Translations under genes and position numbers: made by a program
Source: Hormiphora californensis
Taxonomy: Eukaryota > Ctenophora > Tentaculata > Cydippida > Pleurobrachiidae
Length of the DNA stretch: 64,000 bases
Direction of reading: 5' to 3'
Assembly: GCA_020137815.1 (NCBI GenBank)
Contig: CM035355.1
Coordinates: 248,001-312,000, forward strand
The notes under the pieces: model-generated
Told to the model about the DNA's origin: nothing
The model's database searches: none
Seen by the model: only the letters and a program-made list of their open reading frames with translations
Shown: in pieces, positions 11,124-33,694 of the stretch
Layout of the letters: each line of letters begins with the position of its first letter
Numbering within the stretch: position 1 is the first letter of the stretch

Positions 11124-14100
11124 ATGCCCACTCGTGTGGAATTCAAGCCACTTCAACCGGTCACGGTCCGAAACACCGATGACGCAGAGAATGCTCCCGT
11201 TCAGTAAGTCAATGCAGCCACTTTCATCAGAGCTCTTTGAGCAGATTACACGGTCATACATTATTTAATCCTTTCACTTGAGTGATTCTTCTCCTAGTAT
11301 AGAGAAAATAGTTTTTAATGTGATCCCTTTTCCAGGAAGAGGTTATGTGGAGTGACGGCTAAGATTGTTATAATTGCAGTACTAGTGGCTCTGCTGCTAC
11401 TGATAGTCACTGCTATAGTAGTCATTGTAGTGCTAGTATCCCGAGGTGATGGCACCGCAAGCCCAGTATCAGACCCTGAAGAGGTGAGAGGAGGGACGGT
11501 GACACCGCCCCGTCCCACTGAGAAACCTAGTGTGACCCCGACTGAGAGTGTCCAGCCTGCCACTGAGAAGAGTAGTGGTGGTGGTGGTGGAAGTGAGGGT
11601 GAAAGTGAAAGTGAAAGTGAGGGTGAAAGTGATGGTGAAAGTGAGGGTGAGCAGCCTACTAATTGGACAACTGTAGCTCCAAGTGAAAAAAGTGATGAAG
11701 TGAGTGTGTGAAGTGTGTTTCATGTTGGAATTATAAGGGGCTTGGGATTGAATTGAGCCTGATTTTGTCACATACAACCCTGCATTTTCCTTCAAGAGAG
11801 CATTCCATTCCTTCTCTCGATAACTTCCCAAATATACGTTCCTTCGAATTATTTTCATTAAATTTTCCTCCCAGGGCGCAACAGGATCAACCATAACAGT
11901 ACCAGCCTCACTAAGGATAGAGTGTCCAGTAAAAGACCCAGCTAACTGTGTGAAAGCAGGCTGTCTCTATGCCACCAAGGACCTGGATGGCAAAGCTTTA
12001 CCAAGCACTTATCCCAGGTAAGTGGCGGTTTCTCAATTCTCGTAGCTCTAGAAGGGATCCTTTTTAAACTTCTCGTGGAAGTCGGAGAAAGATGCAATCC
12101 CTCTCTAGTACAGACCCCTTCATGATTAGCTTATCGTAAAAAGTGAAACCAACCAATGCAGCAAGCCCTTTTTAAATAAAGAACTAATTTCAGGTGTTTT
12201 TATCCTCAGCCCTCCTTCGCGTTGGCTTCAGGGAGCAGTATCAGCGAGAGTACAACCTCCTATACAACATCTGACTCTTCACTAAACGAAGAGACTGTTA
12301 CTATGGACGACTCAGCGGTTGAGAGTGTCTCAATAACGATAGGAAAGAGTAGCAAAAAGAAGAAGAGAAGGAGAAGGGGTGTGACACCTCCTGCTATTTA
12401 TACCATCGTGTACAACAAAGACTTTGGGTTTCAGGTGAGCTGTCTATTAGAGCATTTCAAGAATTTTAGACTGATATATTATCAGACACTTTTTTCAATT
12501 GGTTTGATTTTGCAAATTGCATACCCCTCTTCTTCCATAAACCGCAACGTACTAACATCTAACATTCCATTTTAGATTACTAGAGATAAGGAGAGAGTGT
12601 TTGCTTTGACTGAGCAGAGGTTTATCAACGTTATGGACCAGTTTGTTAGCATTAGCTTTACCATCCCAAAAAACAGCCGTGCTTTGGGAATGGGAAACTT
12701 CAGTCAATTAAACAAGAAGTTTAACAACTCAAAATATACGGTACGTTTTTTACAGACAAAATTATCAGAAAAAAGGAAGCTATTTTTCATGTTCAGTCAA
12801 CAATTCAAACCCATGCTCCCCTGACAGATGTGGAGTCGGTCTGAGGAAGAGGGAGCTCATCCCTTCGTAATGTTGATAAGCGATAATGGTCTAGCTAGTG
12901 GTATCTTTGTAGACACCTCCTACCCTGTTCAAATGAGTCTGGAGAGTGACTATAGGGTTACAATTGTGGTGGTTAACAACAAGGCTCCTGTTACTATCAA
13001 GTGAGTAAAAAGTTCAACAACGATCTTTTCTTTTGTGAGGAGTTTTCTTAACCCGTGAAAGTAGCAAATAAAAGTTTTAACGGCTGCATTTTCAGGTTGT
13101 TTTTCGGTCCGAAACCTGCAGATGTAGTGAAACAATACTGGGCACTGATTGGCTCTCCTGGTCGGACGTCTTACTACGGTTTGGGCCATTTTGTCGGCAG
13201 TAACAATATGAAGAGCTACGATGATTTGGTTTCCTTCGTCAAAAACCAAACTGACAGTGACATCCCAATTGAAGGTAACCATGGCAACCATTAGGAAACA
13301 ACTTAAATTAATTAAACAATGACTTAATGGCAAATCATATTCCAGGCTCAATCCTACCTCTTTCTCTGAACGATGATTGCCAGCCCTTTACCTACAACAG
13401 CAAACTATCCACCTATCTAAAGACATTGAATGAAAAGGGCAGCAAGATGATCTCTACCATCCCACCTGGCATCACCAAACAATCATCCTCAGGTGAGGTG
13501 TCGTCATAGCAACAATGTCGTAATAGCAACAATGATATTGTAGCAGCAATTCCAACTTATTCGCCTCAGTGAATGAACTTTCCCTCCGTATACCTAAGGT
13601 TTGTCACAGGAGGTGCAATGTACCCAATAATTGATATATTCCCAGGATCTGAGTGGCTCATGTACAAGACTGGTAAGAGTAACAAGGTGCTAATCTACAA
13701 GGACAAGAACAAGACTCAGATGTTGGAGGGTCTTATGAATGACATGGTCATTGTATACCCTGACTTTACCAGCTCCAATGCTTTCTCTTGGTGGTACACC
13801 AATGTCACAGCTAGCGGACTCGGATCAGGGTAAGCCACCAGTCCTTCACCCTTTCTTTCTAAGTTGGTTTGCAAAAACTTGATCTGAGTCGTTCAAGTTT
13901 GAACCACGCGAGTTCACCACAGGGGTTACCCCCTCCACAGATTTCTAAACATCCTATTCACAGGTATGGGTTCCATTTCCACCAGAATACCCCATGGTCA
14001 GGGGTCAACGGGGCAGTTGGAACATGTGAGAAGATATCTGGTGATCTTGATATTGCCAAGGACATCCTACAGGTATGGATTCGATAAATAGTACTTAGTA

Positions 14101-16875
14101 GCATGAATTGAAGGATACGTTTTTCATTAATTTTGGGTACTCCCGGATACTTTTCTCTCTCCGTGACCTTAGTGTCATATCACCGAAGGCTATGTTGGAT
14201 AATTGACAATTCAAATTGAGTCCCTCCCTCACTAACTCGTCTAATTTCCTAGCTGGATAACCTAGAAGCCAACACGCTGTGTCTAAGTTCCTGGTCCAAG
14301 GACGGGCAACAGTTGGAGTTACACAACCAGTTCGCCTTCAGTCAAGTTAAGCAGACAAGATCAACCCTCCTTCCCTACCCCGTCCTGCCCAATCCAGTCC
14401 TGGTGAGTAACTTGCATGACGTACACTGCTAGCTGCCTGCACTGGCGACGCCGACCTAATATGAATCTGAATCACTCTAGTAGTTCAATAGTTTGTAGAC
14501 CTGAGGGTGAAGAGTGTGAGCCTTTTGAGGTCGTTACTTGGGTTTCTATCATGGAACGTTCCATGACATCCATCTTTTCAGGTGAGTGATGCGACCAGTC
14601 CTGGTATTGGCAAATACGCGGGTCATTTCCACGATTCAAGTTCTAACAGTAAGGAGGGTCGTGTAGCAGCTCTTACTGAGATGATCAACTATTCTCTTCT
14701 GGGAATTCCTTTTGTTGGATCAAACCTTTGTACTAAAGGTTTGTTAAAGTTATCAGTTGACAAGAGATATTATCAATTATGTGGCGTATGTGGTAAAGGC
14801 CCTTCCCAATCAATTTTGCGTGTTTTAAAAAACCACTAATATTATTTCCCTAAATTATCAGATGCGATTGACAGCGATGATTGTGTACTCTGGTACTATC
14901 TCTCTGTGGTTTCACCCCTGTGTTGGAGTATCGCCTCGGATACCGCTCATATCTTTGCAGGAGACAGCGATATGAAGAAAGATATCAAAACTATCATTGA
15001 GTTTAGGTGAGATAACGGTTTACTGAGATACAGTCAAACCTCGACATAACCTGTCTGGTAGCGCCGACCCGATCTGAGAATCCCAGTGTCAATTCTCAGT
15101 GAGAATCAAAACAGGGGCGGCACCAGACAGGATATACTGGACTCCTCAAATCTCCATACAGTGGTAAAATATGCTTCCAGCTTGTTTTAAACTCGTTTCT
15201 ACCTCCCAGACAGCAGCTACTACCCTACCATTATGACGCACAGTACAAAGCAGCGGTAAATTCAGAACCCCCTCTACGACCTCTAGAGTTTGATAACCCT
15301 ACTGATAGCAAGGCTGCCCTGTATACCGATCAAGTACTATTTGGGGATACCATCCTGTATTCACCACGTGTTAGAGAAGGTACATGTTCTACGTGTCTGA
15401 ATTATTCGCCAATATTTCAAACGTATCTTTTACAGCCTGAATTATTTCAAATGTATCTTTTACAGTCTGAATTATTTCAAGTTCGAAAGAAGTGCTAGAA
15501 TATTCGGAATACTAGTCATAATGACCGATATTATTATCATTCTAAACCGATTTATAATCTAATGACATAATTTGCTGTCATAAATAAACATATATCATCA
15601 GGATACGTACTTAAAGGAAATATAAGAAACTTTATGAGGGCCCCCAGACTAAAAGTGAGCCCCTTCTAACCCTCTTCCTCTCTCTACAGATGAAGACAGT
15701 AGGGTCACCTATTTACCCAGTGGCTACTGGTGTGCCTTCTCCAACGGGAACTGCTACAGTGGCCCTAAAGAGGTGGAAACAGCCAGTGGAAACGAGCCAA
15801 GCAGCTTTGTTTTCATGAAAGGTGGAAATGTACTCCTCACACAAGGCTCAGCCGCTACCACAACTTTAGCACGAAAAGAGAAGGTAAGTTTTTATTTTTT
15901 CGTAAAAGCTTTAAAAATAAACACTAAAAACACACACATGAATCATAATGAAATCTGTTGATCTCTAAGCCGTGCAAGTCCCTCTATGTCTAACACCGTA
16001 TAGTTCATGGATGAGCTAGTCCTGCTCTCCTGAGACAAGATTCCCTGCATGTGATTCTGTTGCTCTATCAGCCTCCGTCTGACTATATTGGGCACCTCGT
16101 TCCTTCTCCTTCTCAGTTCGGTGTCCTGGAACATGCCTATCAGCCTGTGTATTATCCCTCCCTTGCCTTTACTGACTTTCCTTCTGTACCTGGGAAGTAG
16201 ACGGAGACTCATGGTTAATTGTGATAACTGTGTTCAGTGATGTACTGTAGAATGTTTTACTGCCCGATCTTGGCAAGATGCCCATCCCTACCTGCGGATA
16301 AGAAAAGTAACAAGAACAACAGCCAGTGTTGCCATCCCAAGGAAAGCCAGGAAACCCGTAACGCCCCGTTTGAAGCTGTCGTCTATTGGCGGTGTTACAT
16401 ATGGGACCCATGGGGTAGAAGTGGAGGGAGATACCGGGATAGTGATATTGATGGGAGATAGTTGAGTGAAGGTTGGTAACATCTCTTCTGCAGCACTCTG
16501 GATGAGAGTTGGTAGTTGGAGGAACAATACAAGATACAGAAACTACAATTGAGATACAGTTGGGAAATGGTGCTATCCAAGGGTCTGAACTAGACAATCT
16601 AAAAAATACTTTTAGGGAACTGGTGAAATTAGCACAGACAAGTCTAAAAGCATGGCAATTATTTACATGGCCTCAAGATAACTGCTACTTGTTGGCCGTA
16701 ACAAACTGTTTTCCCAGAATTAATAGAAACACTTGAAAGTTCCGACACACAGAAACTACTCTACACTAATTATAGGCTATAGATACTGAGGACATTACGT
16801 GTCCTACATACCTCGCCAAAGAGACAAGCGTGTGCGTCATAAGAGTGAAGGGAGATGTTGGGTACTGGTGGGAAG

Positions 16876-16912
<37 letters not shown>

Positions 16913-17981
16913 CAGAGAACAAGCAACGATAATGCTACTCTTAGTAGACTCAGTCTCACAGGGTTTAGCGTGTGTATCTTTCAAGGGGAATGAATGATTA
17001 CTCATTACGAAGTAAAGGCAGAGAGGATGCAGAAATTATAAAAACAGGAAGGAGTGTTTAACAATATTCAGCTGTGATACTAATCTATAGTTTGAGAAGT
17101 TAGAGACAGCTCTATAGATGTAATTAATTATTATAGCACTAAGTGCAGCATGATAGTCCACGTATATTATATGAGCATTATTAATACGCCACATGTTAGT
17201 ACACTACTAAACTAATTCATTTTGGAGGTGATTGAAGGATGAAACTCAGTTAGGTCATAATTCAGCACTGTCAGTACCGTCAGAGCCATGATCATCATTT
17301 CGGAGCGCGTGAGAACAGCGGCCAGAGCACTGACAGCTCCAGTGTAAAATCTAGTATTCTAAAGAAGATACACCTGTCTGGCAGGAGCCTATTTCATCGT
17401 TTGGATCTTTATTCATCCAATATCGCAATTATCACACCAGCTGGCAGCTTCGAAACCAAATCAAACTAATTTGCTAATGGTTATCCCAATATTAGCTAAA
17501 TAACCGTTATCCCTCAGTTCGGTTTGATTGTGATAGTTGACAAGGAGGGGACAGCTAACAGCACCCGGTTCTTTGATGACGGCCAGTCAGCTAACAGTGT
17601 CTCACAGGGATACTACACGCTGATCAACTATGCTGTAGCCAATGAGACGATGACAGTATCATTTGAGAAGAATGGCTACAAGGATGAGTAAGTACAACTT
17701 GAATTAATTAACTTAACTAAGTAAGTTAATTAACTAATTAAGTAAGTTTTCTAAGTTATAGTAACCCTAAGCAGCACAGTGTGTCGTTCAATCCCAATGA
17801 TTCTCGAATGATTTGTTCAAATTCTCATCTAACTTGTCCCTCCCTCCTCAGCCTGATGAGTATCAAATACGGCAGCATTCACATCTACGGGTTTACCAGT
17901 AAAGTCTCTGACGTGAAGGTAGTCCGCAGTGGGTCTACAGACAAGGAGACAGTGAAAAGTAGCTGCTTAGTTAGCAGATGA
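11124..17981 (+). CDS. GH31 alpha-glucosidase-like type II membrane protein, apparently inactive (17 exons, 978 aa)
   Basis: Exons: 11124-11203, 11336-11699, 11875-12017, 12194-12434, 12576-12740, 12828-13000, 13096-13274, 13346-13492, 13610-13829, 13964-14072, 14253-14402, 14582-14738, 14862-15006, 15210-15379, 15690-15883, 17518-17687, 17852-17981. All junctions are GT-AG and phases close (2937 nt). Residues 1-36 are cytosolic and 37-61 a strong membrane anchor. 64-148 is a Ser/Glu/Gly stalk. About 150-200 is a trefoil-like Cys pattern ending PRCFYP, and 250-257 is KKKKRRRR. The GH31 region includes YWALIGSPGRTSYYGLG, MYPIIDI, VYPDFTSSNAFSWW, NYSLLGIPFVGSNLC and LLPYHYDAQYKA, with C-terminal beta domains. 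Architecture matches sucrase-isomaltase/maltase-glucoamylase. However, where active enzymes have the WIDMNE nucleophile this protein has HFHQNT (His577), the acid/base Asp aligns with Ser676, and the Asp of DICGF is Asn. I infer a pseudoenzyme at the cell surface. Exon 9 could instead start at a later AG, but 13610 fits the family best. Confidence 0.88.
15943..16795 (-). CDS. Small single-pass membrane protein, antisense in intron 15 of the GH31 gene (168 aa, tentative)
   Basis: Two exons are well supported on the minus strand: 16542-16292 and 16189-15943, with acceptor ttgtag, donor cgcag/gtaggg and acceptor tcccag. The join keeps frame (AG + G). They encode a hydrophobic start (FLYLVLFLQLP), a Ser/Thr/Pro ectodomain, a membrane segment (GFLAFLGMATLAVVLVTFLI) and a very basic 80-residue tail (RRYRRKVSKGKGG, later RRRRNEVPNIVRRRL). 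A 9-nt first coding exon at 16795-16787 (Met-Ser-Ser before a GT) would supply the start, completing a signal peptide and a 507-nt frame; this exon is a guess. The layout suggests a type I protein with an N-terminal signal peptide. I do not recognise the family. It lies wholly within the 1.6-kb intron 15883-17518, opposite to the host gene. Confidence 0.45.
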
Positions 17982-18253
17982 TGGTGTGACATATAAACTG
18001 GTTATCAGAGAGAATAGTGTTGATATTGCACTGAAAGAGGAATTCAATATGTCTTGGACAGCGGGTTGAGATGATAATAATTATCTCTTAATTATTGGGT
18101 TCATTTTCTACGTTGTGTATATAATCAAGGTCTGCAGAGTCCATGGATGGTGTTTTGGCACAGAGACTGATAACGAACAATTAATTGTATTTAAGTTTTA
18201 ATAACTGTTTCTTGAAATTGCTGTTTGCTGTATTTGACTGTTTGAACTTTTCA

Positions 18254-18259
18254 AATAAA
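18254..18259 (+). promoter_or_regulatory. Polyadenylation signal AATAAA of the GH31 gene
   Basis: AATAAA lies 273 bases after the GH31 stop, followed by a T/G-rich stretch (ttcattcttgttttgtcctg). It is the only clear hexamer in the 3' flank before the repeat element that begins at 18316. Confidence 0.55.
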
Positions 18260-18315
18260 CATGTTCATCGTTCATTCTTGTTTTGTCCTGGAAACTACAA
18301 GGGATAGAATATATA

Positions 18316-19712
18316 CCGTAAGTTGGGGTAACTTTGTACCACTTTTTAGCGTTCTCCTAAAATAACTCCTTGCCAGAACCACACTCGAAAATTTTTGAAC
18401 CAAATAATCCCGTTCCAGACCTAGTACACCAGATATAACTAGTGAAATTTTTGGTCCCCTCTCATTTAATTACATTAATTAACCTGTATTTTAGTGTAGG
18501 TGGGGTTTTAGGGCATGGGGTAACTTTGGAATGAGGGTGGGGTAACTTTGGACACCCGTCCAAAGTTACCCCACGATAGTAATATTGAAACAAACATAAA
18601 TCCGAACATTTTGCAATGATAAATAAATGAACCTAAAATGTTTAAATGGGGTCAATAAATTAAAAAAGAACAATAAGGTAAGCCAAACGCCCCATGATTT
18701 CAAAAAAAATTGTTGATGTCGACTCAATTTTTTTTGGGTGTGAGGAATGATGAAACTAGCCACCAAATAAAATTTCAGCTCAATCAGACTTGATTTAAGG
18801 TTGCCACATCCGGCATGAAACCCATCAAACTTCAGTAATTTGGGGTCCCTTATCCATCCTGTAGTTTGGTAGATGGTATTGGCCCTCTAGGCGAGTGTGT
18901 TAGTTCTTTTTGCTGAATTGGATAGACAGGAAGTGGTCTATTTATGGGTACTGGCTAAATAAACGAGTTTTGGTACCTGTGCTCCTGCATAGATTGTCTA
19001 CAAGAACTAGAACACTCGCCTAGAGATCCAATACCATCTAAAAAGCTACAAGATGGATGAGGAACACCAAATTATTTGAAGTTTCATGGGCTTCAGGCCG
19101 GATTTCTGTGATTTAGCTCCATAAAATAGTCCAAATCCTAGTTTTTTCACTAACCTATCGAATAGATGGATGGAAATGGGCGTGGAGTGGGCTGAATATC
19201 GGTTATATGGCCCTAAACAATTCAGAGAGGGTCTAAGGCAACTCTACAGACATCAAAAGTTCAAAACCTATAGTGTGGGGTAACTTTGGCACCCCGTCCA
19301 AAGTTACCCCAAAATTCAAAAAATGGTGGGGTAACATTAGCCACCCCTATTAGCCTCAATTAAAGTAATTGATCGGGTTTGAAAAATGGTGCCCCGAGTT
19401 ATTTGATCGAAACCCTTCCACTCTATGGAGCAAACTTGATTCGGTCATTAGCCCGGTCAAATCTATGGTACCCATTTTGATTTGAACATTTTTAGCGATT
19501 TTGACATCAATTATGTTTGCCCCTAATTAGGAGCTAATTAGCATAGAATTGAAAAAAATAATTGTATCGTTAGTTAGACATTTGTGGGTCAATTACTTGT
19601 ACACCCGAAAATTATGCCAAATCTGTCGTTATCGGTTGGTAATTTTGGACTAAAGCCAAATTTTGAAAGTGTCCAAAGTTACCCTGCAAAACAAAGTTAC
19701 CCCAGATTACGG
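18316..19712. mobile_element. Non-autonomous DNA element, 1.4 kb, TA-flanked, with CCAAAGTTACCCC iterons
   Basis: Terminal inverted repeats ccgtaagttggggtaacttt and its near complement aaagttaccccagattacgg, each flanked by TA (18314-18315, 19713-19714). The motif ggggtaactttgg/ccaaagttacccc occurs at least eight times, including two tight hairpins at about 18538-18573 and 19277-19312. A further internal inverted pair (about 18795-18910 against 19010-19110) completes a folded structure. No transposase ORF. The TA duplication is compatible with a Tc1/mariner-type mobiliser, but that is inference. Confidence 0.75.
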
Positions 19713-20351
19713 TATTGTTACGAGAAAATCGACCCTACTCTTTCTTTTCAAAAAGGCTATACAGGTTTAGATCGTGAAAGTGGCACTTTCACTCGATCTT
19801 TGCACCACTTGTAGTCTGTATATGATACATTGATAAGGAGCAACTCAGCTACAACTTTACACACAGTGTGCAGAGAGGGGGTCACGTGTCATGCTTGTTG
19901 CCAAGCATTCACAACAGCGTTCAACACGCAAACTCCACTTCTCTTTTCTTCTTGTTTCTTGATTTTGCTCTTTCTCTGCATCTTATGACCGTAGTACACT
20001 GGGCCTACCCTTTGAAACTGCATAAATTTGATCAGTTGCTAAAAAATTGATAATAATAGCTTGTTTTTGGACACTTTTGAAAAGTAAGGACTGATTTGCG
20101 GTTCCACTGTCATAGGTTTTCTTCCGCCCATTGTTATTTCTTGGTAGTACCCACCTGTTACCTTCTGATTCCTCCTACGTACTTAAATTTTACATGCATT
20201 TATCCCGGTCAACACATGAATGAGAATTCCCTTTAATTTCTAGTTTTTTCAGACTGCCCAGCACTGAAAACAGCGCCATGAACGGTAGTACAACCGTAAA
20301 AAAATTACTCATTATCCTTCCAATCCTTATAAGAGGGTAGATTAGAACGGT

Positions 20352-20898
20352 ATGGCTGAAGTTGAAAACCCCGTCGATGTGTCCAATGAGCCTGATTACA
20401 AGCGGCTACATGCTTACTCCCTCGTCAGAAATACAGGTATAGTGAGAAATATCTTTTTAACAATCTACTGTTTCCAGTTTGCTAACTCAAACCAAACCAA
20501 ACCAAACCAAACAATCAGGAGACTCAGCTGTGTGTTCAGTCCCTCATTTTGTAGCAGAGATAGATGTTCGAACAAGGCAACTTTGCCCTATGTTATAATT
20601 ATAGCTTGAATTTAATATCCCTAAAAGAAAGACTTAATGCCACACTCGAATTTCAGATATGGATGACGAAATGTTATCAGAGGCTGTAGATACAGCTGTG
20701 ACAGCGTGTGACAAGTTCCCTGAAAATATGGAAGCAGCCGCCCAAATGCTTAAACAGACGATGGACACGAAATTCGGGCCATCCTGGCACGCTGTCATCG
20801 GAGAGGGCTTCGGTTTTGAGATCACGTACGAAGTGAAGAATTTGTTGTATATGTTCCACGCGGGAATGTACTCGATTTGTCTGTGGAAATGCGCTTGA
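20352..20898 (+). CDS. DNAL4: Dynein light chain 4, axonemal-like (2 exons, 108 aa)
   Basis: Exon 1 is 20352-20436 and exon 2 is 20657-20898, joined AA-phase 1 to complete an Asp codon. The product is a compact LC8-fold dynein light chain. It opens with the DYKRLHAYSLVRNT segment characteristic of DNAL4. The C-terminal half is very strongly conserved: TKFGPSWHAVIGEGFGFEI then YEVKNLLYMFHAG and the ending CLWKCA. Human DNAL4 is 105 residues, so this is full length. The family forms a homodimer that binds dynein intermediate chains in motile-cilium or cytoplasmic dynein. Its presence fits an organism with motile cilia or flagella. The single intron is 220 bp. No regulatory element is obvious upstream; AGFG follows head-to-tail about 1.06 kb downstream. 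Confidence 0.95.
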
Positions 20899-21191
20899 AA
20901 ACCTTTGATTAGAGTGATCTTATTTGTTTGGAACTGAGTATCGAATTTTAATGTGAAACGAACACGTAACATTTGTAATTCAGATTTGTGTTTTCCATTT
21001 GGAGTTTTATACACAAGTTATATAGTATTTAAAGTACATGGTACCCGAGCTTCCGCCTTTCATGGAATAGACCGTTGTGGTTCCGGATGTGGCAAGTGGA
21101 GTTTCAACTTTCATTGGACAAGGGGTCCAAAATTCGGCGATGACGATCTGGGTGTTTACAACTGTGCTGTATGTGAGATATCTCCGGGTCA

Positions 21192-21278
21192 TGATAAGAT
21201 AGAGACTTCAAACTTAGAGGTCAGAAAGAACTTGAAATATTCTTCCTGACCTCAAAATTTGAAGTCTCTATCTTATCA
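21192..21278. mobile_element. Hairpin carrying paired GATAAGATAGAGACTT cores
   Basis: tgataagatagagacttcaa (21192) pairs with ttgaagtctctatcttatca (ending 21278) around a short second stem, gaggtcag / ctgacctc. The same core occurs in hairpins at 1.6, 34.7 and 62.5 kb. It lies in the 1-kb gap between DNAL4 and AGFG. The rest of that gap (21300-21960) contains a gcgcgcgccgcggccg CpG-rich patch and a ggttacccggttggttaccc direct repeat just before the AGFG start. Confidence 0.65.
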
Positions 21279-21960
21279 GGGGGTGGAGCTGTGACATGTT
21301 ATGAAAAAAGGGGCGGTTTTTGAAAAAAGTGTGACAACTTTTTGAAAAATCAGATCACACGATATAATTTTAAATCTCCGCGCGGCGCAGGCGTTCAAAA
21401 TATTACGCAGCATTCGGATCGCGCGCGCCGCGGCCGTTCGAATCGTAAATTTAATAAAAATGTTTTTGGCTCGTTTCTCTTTTCACTTTTTTCACTTAAA
21501 TTTTGCTTATTTCGCACATCTTTGGAAAGCGCTGCCTTATCCCGCGTGGGCCAGCAGCGTTTGCCAACGTACATCTCATCATTCTTCATCCTTGGCATGT
21601 CCCCTCGGCCCTCGTGTGCGTACCCTCTCGTAAGAGCGACCTGCAGTGTATTCCAAGCAGATTTAAATGTGTTTCTAGTTTTTGAGCTAAAAAGAGCTGA
21701 ATAAGAATTAAGAACAGTCCGTTTTTTCATCAAATTGCATCAGTTCCATTTCAATAATTTGCAGGTGCATTGTATTCTTATGGAGTCAAAAATATTGTCC
21801 CGTCGGCCGTCTTACCGGTTGGTTACCCGGTTGGTTACCCGGTAACCGTTACCGCCTTCAGCAGTCAGATATTGCTTTTACCGTGCCCTGACTGAGTAAT
21901 ACTTTCCATTTCACATTGATCAGATTACGTTCAACAGATAGTGAGGGGGTGTGATGTGAG

Positions 21961-32417
<10,457 letters not shown>

Positions 32418-32493
32418 CGGAGACTGGGGTTAGGGATTCACTTTTTACATTTGTTTTTTCTTGACGTTATATATATATTATTAACTATGTTTA

Positions 32494-33260
32494 CATATAA
32501 CGGGTGACAACTAAAAATTGTTACTAATTTAAAACAGCTGTAGAATTTTTCCCTTTTGAGATACAGCTTCGGGCCAGTGATAGAACAATTTTTCAGACAA
32601 TTTTGAATCATGATAACATAACGGCGATGACTAAAACGTTCATTCTCATAGCGATATCGGATCATTTCCTCTTGCCCCACCAAAGCATATAGTACGGAGA
32701 TTTGAAATTTCTATGTTATCAGAAACGACCTTCCCGATGAGATAGAATTCTCATAATTGGAAGTCTGGTTGTTCATGCCATAACCAACATAACTGCCAAG
32801 TTTGAAGATTTTGGCTGATTAGGAAGTTGGGTTTCCACGGTCATTAATGTTTCGAGAGATGTCGAAATGGCGATTTCTCAAATTACCTGTAAACTACACT
32901 TTGTTACAGAAGATTCTGATCAGGAATTGAGATTTATGAAGTTTGAAGCAAAGTTAATTTCGTTCAAAATTGTCTGAAAAATCATTCTATCACTGTCCCG
33001 AAGCTGTATTTCGACTAGAACAGGCGCTAGAGGTGCTAGAAAAACGTGTAGATTTCACGGACTATATACTTTGGTGGGGCGAGAGGAAATGATCCGATAT
33101 CGCTATGAGAATGAACGTTTTAGTCATCGCCGTTATGTTTTTCTGATTCAAAATTGTCTGAAAAATTGTTCTATCACTGGCCCGAAGCTGTATCTCAAAA
33201 GGGAAAAATTCTACAGCTGTTTTAAATTAGTAACAATTTTTAGTTGTCACCCGTTATATG
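32494..33260. mobile_element. Inverted-repeat element, 0.77 kb, 3' of AGFG
   Basis: Arms of about 200 bp starting catataacgggtgacaacta (32494) and ending with the complement at 33260. The arms contain ctgtagaatttttccctttt and atttcctcttgccccacc and differ at only a few positions. The spacer (about 32700-33055) includes a second partial copy of the arm near 32960-33010. No coding potential and no clear target duplication. It starts 77 bases after the AGFG stop, so it may supply 3' UTR sequence. Confidence 0.75.
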
Positions 33261-33694
33261 CAATGTTTGACTGTGGGTTGTGTAGAATTTAGAACTGTTC
33301 TGGGTAGGAGAATGTTAACTATGTTTTGGATCATATAGTTGTACTAAAAACTGTGCTAAGTATACTGAACTATAGAAATGCGATTTAAATTTAGCCCATT
33401 TTTTGTTAGTTTCACTGAGAAAAGTTTGTGAAAGAAAGTTATCAAAGAGCATTCTTCTTTTTTCAATTTTTGCTATTTGCATTTCAGGATTGAAAAAGTT
33501 CTTGTTATAGGTGGTGTCCGTATATGATATTCCTGTTTATATTTATCCTGCTCTCTGTTTTTGTCAATTCCGGTTTATTGTCCCCTGAACCTTTGAGTTT
33601 TTAATTTTTGAGCGGTTTAGCTCCCCAAACGACAATCATGACCCCTTGGCATTTGCTTTGTGAGAAACAGTTGCTCTAACTGCCACTGCTGGAG

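Noticed and set aside
21342-21733. Two overlapping open frames on opposite strands upstream of AGFG
   Set aside because: GC-rich region open in several frames; no domain, no splice support and no conserved-looking segment.
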